A stretch of DNA of 11,769 nt from Clostridia bacterium. GTDB lineage: Bacteria; Bacillota_A; Clostridia; Oscillospirales; CAG-272. The notes below the pieces were generated by a model. That model did not search any database, was not told the DNA's origin, and saw nothing but the letters and a program-made list of their open reading frames with translations. The DNA lies in the NCBI GenBank assembly GCA_017547395.1, contig JAFYPS010000237.1, forward strand, positions 1 to 11,769, read 5' to 3'. This document shows positions 6,728-11,769 of the stretch, piece by piece (within the stretch, counting starts at the first letter, position 1; every line of letters starts with the position of its first letter). A program made the position numbers and the translations under genes.

Positions 6728-6874
6728 AATAATGATTATGGGAACACAAAACCCAACAAATGCGGTAGGGGACGGCGCCTCGACGTCCCGTTTTTGCAAG
6801 GGTTCGCGGGCTGTCGAAGGCGCCAGCCCCTACATTGTCATTGACATAGATGCTCACATATTCTTTAATTTATC
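6724..6874. mobile_element. MITE-like hairpin element, copy 2
   Basis: A direct-repeat copy of the element at 5717-5868, 1007 bp away and 1 bp shorter. The left end GTAAAATAATGATTA differs from copy 1 at two positions. The right end, CTTTAATTTATC, is shared. The central hairpin is kept, with a single C deleted from its left arm. Its first bases overlap the araC stop codon (TAA, 6725-6727). Confidence 0.8.
6841..6869 (+). promoter_or_regulatory. Possible outward-facing promoter inside repeat copy 2
   Basis: A perfect -35 TTGACA (6841-6846), a 17-nt spacer and TTTAAT (6864-6869; 5 of 6 to consensus). It reads out of the element toward the LTA-synthase-like gene and would start near 6876. It may be an alternative to the promoter at 6889-6917. 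Confidence 0.4.
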
Positions 6875-6880
6875 TTTCGA

Positions 6881-6899
6881 CAAAATTATTGTAATTTTG
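6881..6899. promoter_or_regulatory. Perfect 8+3+8 palindrome, candidate operator
   Basis: CAAAATTA-TTG-TAATTTTG is a perfect inverted repeat with 3-nt spacing. It overlaps the likely -35 box (6889-6894) of the LTA-synthase-like gene. Size and symmetry suit a dimeric repressor, but AT-rich palindromes also arise by chance. Confidence 0.45.
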
Positions 6900-6917
6900 T
6901 TTTCAATGTAGTAAAAT
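6889..6917 (+). promoter_or_regulatory. Likely promoter of the LTA-synthase-like gene
   Basis: TTGTAA (6889-6894), a 17-nt spacer and TAAAAT (6912-6917). Overlapping AT-rich alternatives exist, for example TATAAT at 6917-6922. The start would be near 6924, about 42 nt before the GTG. Confidence 0.5.
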
Positions 6918-6965
6918 ATAATTTACTTCTATTGCATATAGTATATATATCGGAGGATTTAGCGA

Positions 6966-9119
6966 GTGAAGAATTTTCTTTTGATAATTTCAAAATTCTT
7001 CCGCGAGGAGCCTAACTTTAAAGCACTTTTCGGAACAAAAATACCGCAGGGCGGCCAGCTTTCGCCGCGCGAACGCGCCAATGCGAGAAAAAGCAGAAAC
7101 TTTTTCTTCTTTTTATTTATGCCGCTTGCGCTTCTCTATATGGAAACCGTCTTTCATTTCGCTCTTTACGGAGAGCTTTCGGTAAAGACGTTCATCTACC
7201 TTGCACTTTTCTCATTTGCGGCGGGTTTTACCGTAAACTGCATTGCACTTCTTCTGCCGCTTAAGGTCAACCGCGTCTTTACACTCGTCTGCCTCATAAT
7301 AAGCACCCTGCTTATCGAGTCGCAGTACGTTTACTTCCGCTTTTTCAAGAGCTTTTACCGTTTTTCCACTATGGGAATGGCGGGTAATGCAATCACCGAC
7401 TTCTGGCGGGAAACGCTTGCAACAATTTCTTCGTCCTGGTTTGCGATTTTGCTCATTCTTTTGCCGCTCATTATCTTTATCAAAAAATTCAAGGACTACA
7501 GACCCGCGTTTTCGCCGACCTTCGCCTTCCGAGGCTACCTTATTATAGCGGCACTCCTGCTCCATTTTATCGCGGTCGGCATTATCAGCCTTGACAACAG
7601 CGATTTCGGTGACAGCTACTATTATTCAAAGGAATTCTCCGCGACTGAGGCGACCAAACGCTTCGGCGTGCTTACCGATATGCGCCTTGATATGAAGGTA
7701 ACGCTCTTCGGCGAGGGAGGCGAGGACATAGACGAGCTTCCGCCGGTCATCGAGAACCCGTTTGAAACCGCGGCGCCCGAAACCACCGATATCCCCGCAG
7801 AAACCACTGCCGAAACGGTCGAGCCTCCTGCGCCTGTCGAGTATGGCGACAACGTAATGGACATCGACTTTGAAACCCTTATTGCAAACGAAAGCAACAA
7901 GGACGTAAAGGCCGCGCACGAATACTTCTCGTCGCTCACTCCCACAAAGAAGAACGAGTATACGGGAATGTTCAAGGGCAAAAACCTCATCTACCTTACG
8001 CTTGAGGGCTTTTCGTATAAGACAATCGACCCCGAGCGCACTCCGACTCTCTACAAGATGGCAACCGAGGGCTTTGTTTTCAAGAATTTCTACACGTCAC
8101 TCTGGGGCGGAAGCACGGCAACGGGCGAATACACCTCGGTAACGGGACTTTTCCACAACAGTGCAAAGTGCCTTGGCTGGAGCGGCGACAATCTGATGCC
8201 GTTTACTATGGGAAATCAGCTCTCCAAAATCGGGTACAAGACCTTTGCGTTCCACAATCACACCCACAGCTACTACAGCCGAAACCTCTCTCACCCAAAT
8301 TTCGGCTATGAGTATATCGCGATAGGAAACGGTATGGAGGGACTGACAGATTGCTGGCCGCGAAGCGACCACGAGATGGCACTTGCAACTCTTCCTTACT
8401 ATATAGACCTCGAAACACCGTGGCATGCTTACTATATGACGGTCAGCGGTCACGCGAACTACACCTTTATGGGCAACAATATGGCGAAAAAGCATCGCGA
8501 TATCGTTGAAGCGCTCCCCGTTTCCGATAATATCAAGGCTTATCACGCGTGTCAGTACGAGGTTGAGCTTATGCTCAGTGAAATAGTACGTCAGCTCGAC
8601 GAAAAGGGAATTCTTGAAGATACGGTTTTCGTAATGAGCACCGACCACTATCCTTACGCGCTTTCGGACAGCGAGCTTGCCGAGCTTTACGGGCTGCCCG
8701 AGGAGGGAATTCACAGAGATTTCGACCTGCTCCGCAACGGATGCATAATCTGGTGCGCCTCAATGGAGGAACCCGTGATCATCGAGTCCCCCTCATCCTC
8801 GCTTGACATTATTCCCACGGTTTCAAACCTCTTTGGAATCGAGTATGACTCCCGTCTTCTTATGGGTACCGACGTTCTCAGCGGCACAATGCCTCTTGTC
8901 ATTCTCAATCAGGACGGCGACGGCAGTGCATGGAACTGGATAAATGCTTACGGCGAGTACAATACCGCAACCAAAAAGTTCACTCCGTACGAGGGCTTTG
9001 AGGCGACGGATGAGGAAATTGCCGCGTACGTAAAGCAGATGAACGCGGTTGTAAACTACAAAAACAAATATTCAAAGTATATTTTAAACGAGGATTACTA
9101 CAGAACTCTGTTTAAATAA
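6966..9119 (+). CDS. LTA synthase family membrane sulfatase-fold enzyme
   Basis: A 717-aa protein with five hydrophobic segments (about 45-63, 74-97, 101-121, 157-175, 190-209), then an extracellular alkaline-phosphatase/sulfatase-like domain from about 335. Catalytic signatures match LtaS: E347 in LTLEGF (metal), T384 in GSTATGE (nucleophile; GKTSDSE in LtaS), H496 in SGHANY and D560-H561 in STDHYPY (metal). The family transfers glycerol-phosphate from phosphatidylglycerol to a growing lipoteichoic acid or to membrane glycans, so this is a synthase or primase-type phosphoglycerol transferase; which one cannot be told. Between the last membrane segment and the enzyme is an unusual acidic Pro/Thr/Glu-rich linker (about 250-292). 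The start is GTG 6966 with GGAGG 9 nt upstream. It is monocistronic, with its own terminator. Length is slightly above typical LtaS (~640-660 aa) because of the basic N-terminal extension and the linker. Confidence 0.9.
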   Translation: MKNFLLIISKFFREEPNFKALFGTKIPQGGQLSPRERANARKSRNFFFFLFMPLALLYMETVFHFALYGELSVKTFIYLALFSFAAGFTVNCIALLLPLKVNRVFTLVCLIISTLLIESQYVYFRFFKSFYRFSTMGMAGNAITDFWRETLATISSSWFAILLILLPLIIFIKKFKDYRPAFSPTFAFRGYLIIAALLLHFIAVGIISLDNSDFGDSYYYSKEFSATEATKRFGVLTDMRLDMKVTLFGEGGEDIDELPPVIENPFETAAPETTDIPAETTAETVEPPAPVEYGDNVMDIDFETLIANESNKDVKAAHEYFSSLTPTKKNEYTGMFKGKNLIYLTLEGFSYKTIDPERTPTLYKMATEGFVFKNFYTSLWGGSTATGEYTSVTGLFHNSAKCLGWSGDNLMPFTMGNQLSKIGYKTFAFHNHTHSYYSRNLSHPNFGYEYIAIGNGMEGLTDCWPRSDHEMALATLPYYIDLETPWHAYYMTVSGHANYTFMGNNMAKKHRDIVEALPVSDNIKAYHACQYEVELMLSEIVRQLDEKGILEDTVFVMSTDHYPYALSDSELAELYGLPEEGIHRDFDLLRNGCIIWCASMEEPVIIESPSSSLDIIPTVSNLFGIEYDSRLLMGTDVLSGTMPLVILNQDGDGSAWNWINAYGEYNTATKKFTPYEGFEATDEEIAAYVKQMNAVVNYKNKYSKYILNEDYYRTLFK

Positions 9120-9125
9120 GACGTA

Positions 9126-9154
9126 AAAACCGAGGATTTTGAAATCCTCGGTTT
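9126..9154 (+). terminator. Terminator of the LTA-synthase-like gene
   Basis: The stem AAAACCGAGGATTT (9126-9139) pairs with AAATCCTCGGTTTT; the loop is effectively TTGA. It is followed by TTTTGTGTTTTT and begins 6 bp after the stop codon. Confidence 0.9.
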
Positions 9155-9244
9155 TGTGTTTTTGTCTTTGAAACGGGACGGCGATGGCACCTTTTCCTGC
9201 AAATTTTAAGATTTGCGCCTTAATTTTCCACAGATTTTTCTGTT

Positions 9245-9276
9245 TTTTGCAACTTTTTTGAAAAAAAGTTGCAAAA
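9245..9276. repeat. AT-rich near-perfect hairpin in the gap before the ABC importer
   Basis: TTTTGCAACTTTTTT and AAAAAAGTTGCAAAA form an inverted repeat of about 15 bp with almost no loop. A smaller hairpin, ACAGA-TTTT-TCTGT followed by T's, lies just before it (about 9231-9248). The gap 9155-9312 is otherwise AT-rich with no gene seen. Its role is unknown; it may be a weak extra terminator or a cruciform. Confidence 0.65.
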
Positions 9277-9312
9277 TTTACGTATTTTTTAATAAAAAAA
9301 CCCTATTTTTCC

Positions 9313-9341
9313 TTGACAAAATGAATAACGCGTGATATTAT
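9313..9341 (+). promoter_or_regulatory. Strong promoter of the amino-acid ABC importer operon
   Basis: Consensus TTGACA (9313-9318), a 17-nt spacer and TATTAT (9336-9341) preceded by TGA (extended -10). The start is near 9348; the ~29-nt leader carries AAAGGA 9 nt before the ATG. Confidence 0.85.
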
Positions 9342-9376
9342 TAGTCATACACTTTTCTTAGAAAGGAAAAAACACT

Positions 9377-10141
9377 ATGAAAAACTTTATTAAAATTATG
9401 GCTCTCGCACTTGTATGTGTAATGGCAGTAGCTTGCTTCGCAGCTTGCGGCGACGACAAAACCGATGCTAAGATTTACAAGATCGCATCCGACAATGCAT
9501 TCGCTCCCTTTGAATACCTCGACGTTGAAACCAACAAGTACGTTGGCGTAGATATGGATATTATGGCTGCTATCGCTGCTGACCAGGGCTTTGAATACAC
9601 TATGGAAAACGTTGGCTTTGACGCAGCTCTCGGTCAGGTTCAGGCAGGTCAGGCTGATGCCGTTATCGCAGGTATGACCATTAAGCCCGAGCGCGCAGAG
9701 ATCTTTGATTTCTCCGAAGGCTACTTCATTGACGGTCAGATCATGACTGTTGCAGTTGACAGCGACATCGACTCTCTCGACGACCTTAGCGGCAAGGTAG
9801 TTGCTACCAAGGCAGGCACCATGGGTCTTGAATATGCAGAGGCTAACAAGGACGCTTACGGCTACACCACTATGATGTTCGAAGGCTCCGCTGAGATGTA
9901 TCAGGCAGTTATGCAGGGCACCTGCGTTGCTTGCTTCGAGGACCGCGCAGTTATCGGTACCGCAATTGCAAACGGCGAAGTTAACCTCAAGACCGTTGGC
10001 GAAGTTATCAACCCCGCTCCTTACGGCTTTGCTGTAAAGAAGGGCACTTTCCCCGAGCTTATCGAGATGTTCAACAAGGGCCTTGCTAATATTAAGGCAA
10101 ACGGCGTTTACGACGAAATTCTCGCTAAGTACGGCATGTAA
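9377..10141 (+). CDS. Amino-acid ABC transporter substrate-binding lipoprotein
   Basis: A 254-aa family-3 extracellular solute-binding protein. A lipoprotein signal covers residues 1-23 (KNFIK basic start, hydrophobic core) with lipobox FAAC and acylated Cys24. The mature part shows the family pattern: IASDNAFAPFEYLD at 33-46, GVDMDIMAAIA, then the GQVQAGQADAVIAGMTI..R...FDFS signature around 93-115. It should bind a polar amino acid such as glutamine, glutamate, cystine or arginine outside the membrane and deliver it to the permease encoded downstream; the substrate is not resolved. Codon use is visibly stronger (GCT, GTT, GGC, AAC, CTC) than in neighbours, as expected for a highly expressed gene. 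It is first in a three-gene operon, and a strong stem-loop separates it from the permease gene. Confidence 0.95.
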   Translation: MKNFIKIMALALVCVMAVACFAACGDDKTDAKIYKIASDNAFAPFEYLDVETNKYVGVDMDIMAAIAADQGFEYTMENVGFDAALGQVQAGQADAVIAGMTIKPERAEIFDFSEGYFIDGQIMTVAVDSDIDSLDDLSGKVVATKAGTMGLEYAEANKDAYGYTTMMFEGSAEMYQAVMQGTCVACFEDRAVIGTAIANGEVNLKTVGEVINPAPYGFAVKKGTFPELIEMFNKGLANIKANGVYDEILAKYGM

Positions 10142-10162
10142 TTTCAGCAAAAATTTATTCGC

Positions 10163-10194
10163 TACCATAGTGCCGAGAAATCGGCACTATGGTA
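10163..10194 (+). promoter_or_regulatory. Intercistronic stem-loop after the binding-protein gene
   Basis: A perfect 14-bp stem, TACCATAGTGCCGA / TCGGCACTATGGTA, closes a GAAA loop and is followed by TATTTTGTGTTT, a weak T-tract. There is no promoter-like sequence between it and the permease ATG. It probably acts as a partial terminator or 3'-end stabiliser, giving more binding protein than permease and ATPase, a common layout in such operons. Confidence 0.82.
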
Positions 10195-10222
10195 TATTTT
10201 GTGTTTAAGATAGAGAAGATTT

Positions 10223-10903
10223 ATGGATTTTACAAGAGTATTTCAGGATGGATTGCCTAAGCTTTTTGAGGGCGCAAAGCTCACTATAGGCATAGCAATC
10301 CTTGCAATATTGGCAGGTCTTGTCATCGGCTTTGTTTCTTGCCTGATGGGTCTGTCCAAAAATCGCATTTTAAAGGGAATCTCCGCGGTTTACGTATGGA
10401 TTATCCGCGGCACGCCGATGATTGTACAGGCGTTCTTCGTTTTCTTTGCTGTTCCTCAGCTTATTAATATGATTCCCGGCGCGCGCGTAACCCTCACTCC
10501 GTTTGTGGCGGGTCTGATTACGCTCAGTCTTAATGCGGGTGCATACCTTTCCGAGGTTTTCCGCGGCGGTATTCAGGCAGTTCCGGTAGGACAGACTGAA
10601 GCGGCGCGTTCTCTCGGCCTTTCTTCATTTAAAACAATGATGAAAGTTGTTTTGCCGCAGGCTTTCAAGATTTCGCTTCCCTCAATGGTAAACCAGTTTA
10701 TCATAACCGTTAAGGATACTTCCATTCTCTCGGTTATCGGCCTTGCCGAAATCGTTAACCATGCAAAGCAGTTCGTCGGCAGTACCTGGCGTTTCTTTGA
10801 AACCTATATTCTCGTTGCGGTCTTCTATCTTGTTATAGTTTCCGCGCTGATGGTACTTTCAAACTACATTGAAAAGAGGATGAGCTATGAGCGAAAAGGT
10901 TAA
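10223..10903 (+). CDS. Polar amino-acid ABC transporter permease (HisM/GlnP type)
   Basis: A 226-aa integral membrane protein of normal length for the family. Hydrophobic segments: about 18-42, 53-80, 90-110, around 150-175 and 193-213. The EAA loop that contacts the ATPase is clear: [17 protein letters not shown] at 115-133 followed by [10 protein letters not shown] at 139-148. IRGTPMIVQ at 61-69 is also typical. It forms the membrane channel, probably as a homodimer since only one permease gene is present. The start is ATG 10223 with a weak site, AGAGAAG, 4-5 nt upstream, which suggests lower translation than the binding protein. Its last 17 bp overlap the ATPase gene, so the two are translationally coupled. 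Confidence 0.95.
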   Translation: MDFTRVFQDGLPKLFEGAKLTIGIAILAILAGLVIGFVSCLMGLSKNRILKGISAVYVWIIRGTPMIVQAFFVFFAVPQLINMIPGARVTLTPFVAGLITLSLNAGAYLSEVFRGGIQAVPVGQTEAARSLGLSSFKTMMKVVLPQAFKISLPSMVNQFIITVKDTSILSVIGLAEIVNHAKQFVGSTWRFFETYILVAVFYLVIVSALMVLSNYIEKRMSYERKG

Positions 10904-11618
10904 GGTTATCGGCCTTGAAAAGCATTTCGGCGACCTCGTCGTTCTCGACGGTATCAACCTTTCTGTAAAAGAGGGTGAGGTTGTCTGCATTATCGGCCCC
11001 TCGGGCAGCGGTAAGTCTACTTTTCTTCGCTGCATCAACCGTCTTGAAAGTGCTACGGGCGGACAGATTTTCGTTGATGAAACCGAAATCACCGATAAAA
11101 AGATTAATATAAACAAAGCGCGCGAGGAGATTGGTATGGTTTTCCAGCAGTTCAATCTCTTTGCAAACTATACCGTTCTTGAAAATATTATGCTTGCTCC
11201 CGTTGAACTTAAGCGTATGACCAAGGTTGAGGCAAAGGAAAAGGCTTTTGAGCTTCTTGAAAGAGTTGGTCTTGGCGACAAGGCAAACAACTACCCCAAT
11301 CAGCTTTCGGGCGGTCAGCAGCAGCGTGTTGCCATTGCGCGTGCGCTCGCTATGAACCCCGATCTTATGCTCTTTGACGAGCCTACGAGTGCGCTTGACC
11401 CCGAAATGGTAGGCGAAGTTCTTCAGGTTATGAAGGAGCTTGCCGCAGCAGGTATGACAATGATTGTTGTAACTCACGAAATGGGCTTTGCAAGAGACGT
11501 TGCCGACAGAGTAATTTTTATGGCTGACGGTCATATCGTTGAAGAGGGCACTCCCGATGAGATTTTCAAGAATCCCAAAAACGAAAGAACAAAGGAATTC
11601 TTATCCTGCGTATTATAA
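10887..11618 (+). CDS. Polar amino-acid ABC transporter ATP-binding protein (GlnQ type)
   Basis: A 243-aa ABC ATPase that powers the importer. All motifs are intact: Walker [10 protein letters not shown] at 37-45, Q-loop FQQFNLF at 86-92, signature LSGGQQQ at 140-146, Walker B LMLFDE at 160-165, D-loop SALD at 168-171 and the switch His in VTHEMGFA at 195-202 (H197). The sequence [15 protein letters not shown] is characteristic of the polar amino-acid uptake (GlnQ/HisP) subgroup. AGAGGA lies about 6 nt before the ATG, inside the end of the permease gene (17-bp overlap). It is the last gene of the operon, followed within 3 bp by a strong terminator. Confidence 0.97.
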   Translation: MSEKVKVIGLEKHFGDLVVLDGINLSVKEGEVVCIIGPSGSGKSTFLRCINRLESATGGQIFVDETEITDKKININKAREEIGMVFQQFNLFANYTVLENIMLAPVELKRMTKVEAKEKAFELLERVGLGDKANNYPNQLSGGQQQRVAIARALAMNPDLMLFDEPTSALDPEMVGEVLQVMKELAAAGMTMIVVTHEMGFARDVADRVIFMADGHIVEEGTPDEIFKNPKNERTKEFLSCVL

Positions 11619-11620
11619 TG

Positions 11621-11648
11621 AAAAACCACTGCGAAAGCAGTGGTTTTT
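11621..11648. terminator. Terminator of the ABC importer operon, probably bidirectional
   Basis: The stem AAAAACCACTGC (11621-11632) pairs with GCAGTGGTTTTT around a GAAA loop and has T-tracts on both strands. It starts 3 bp after the ATPase stop. On the minus strand it lies 5 bp past the stop of the partial gene at the right edge. Confidence 0.93.
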
Positions 11649-11652
11649 TGTT

Positions 11653-11769
11653 TTACAGGCGTTTGTTTATCGCTTTTTTTGCGCCGCAGTCATCGGGAAG
11701 CATATATAGTGCCACTATGTTGCCTTTTTTAATGATTTCTGCTTCTCCGCTTCCTTTTTTGCCGCGTAC
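11653..11769 (-). CDS. C-terminal end of an unidentified protein (cut by the right edge)
   Basis: A minus-strand frame is open from the window edge for 38 codons and ends in TAA at 11655-11653. The visible tail is basic and mixed hydrophobic (it includes GNIVALYMLPDDCGAKKAINK). Support comes from codon-like composition and from its placement: the stop lies directly before a hairpin that also gives a T-tract on the minus strand, as expected for a convergent gene. I do not recognise the family. A chance open frame of this length is possible. Confidence 0.5.
   Translation of the reverse strand, partial: VRGKKGSGEAEIIKKGNIVALYMLPDDCGAKKAINKRL

Noticed and set aside
8097..8714. 205-codon minus-strand frame inside the LTA-synthase-like gene
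   Set aside because: It lies wholly within a gene with intact catalytic motifs; the composition is a complement artefact and no start signal was seen.
9172..9192. GC-rich patch resembling a remnant of the 5717/6724 element
   Set aside because: Only a few bases (CGGGACGGCG) match, and no ends or hairpin are present.
9341..10168. 275-codon open frame on the minus strand opposite the binding-protein gene
   Set aside because: It mirrors the strongly biased codons of the highly expressed gene on the plus strand, covers its promoter and leader, and has no ribosome site or recognisable domain.
10833..11534. 233-codon minus-strand frame opposite the permease end and the ATPase
   Set aside because: It is antisense to a gene with all ABC motifs intact; a shadow frame.

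Overview
The window looks like chromosomal DNA of a Gram-positive, clostridia-like bacterium (Bacillota, most likely a gut or rumen Clostridia lineage). This rests on strong GGAGG-type ribosome binding sites, sigma-A promoters with extended -10 boxes, many hairpin-plus-T-tract terminators, a lipoteichoic-acid-synthase-type membrane enzyme, a lipoprotein-anchored amino-acid binding protein and DeoR/AraC regulators. The exact taxon cannot be fixed from the sequence. No phage, IS transposase, CRISPR array, rRNA or tRNA was seen.

Layout. 2-922: the 3' part of a membrane-anchored MORN-repeat protein, ending in a triplicated 12-bp repeat. 923-1366: a MITE-like element with terminal inverted repeats, a terminator and a strong promoter. 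1367-3650: a DeoR-family regulator followed 7 bp later by an (alpha/alpha)6-barrel (MGH1/GH63/GH37-like) glycoside hydrolase. A bidirectional terminator separates this from a convergent, signal-less polysaccharide deacetylase (3684-4520, minus). 4680-5696 (minus): an NAD-dependent epimerase/SDR enzyme with its own terminator. 5975-6727: an AraC-family regulator, flanked by two directly repeated copies of a 151-152 bp MITE-like element. 6966-9119: an LTA-synthase/sulfatase-fold membrane enzyme. 9377-11618: a polar amino-acid ABC importer in the order binding lipoprotein, permease, ATPase. A short partial gene enters from the right edge on the minus strand.

How the genes fit together. The DeoR-glycosidase pair, the deacetylase, the epimerase and the AraC regulator suggest carbohydrate sensing and processing. 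The LTA-synthase-like enzyme and the MORN protein act at the cell envelope. The ABC importer is a self-contained operon, with a stem-loop after the binding-protein gene that probably lets that gene be expressed above the other two.

The most unusual material is intergenic. Three small elements share the terminal inverted repeat TAAATTAATGTTTA but carry two unrelated hairpin-rich cores, which suggests one mobilising system acting on different cargo. Two near-identical copies bracket the araC gene; one supplies or overlaps its stop codon, and each carries a possible outward-facing promoter. The DeoR promoter is placed so that its mRNA should begin at or beside the ATG (a candidate leaderless transcript). 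I see no clearly new multi-gene enzymatic system.
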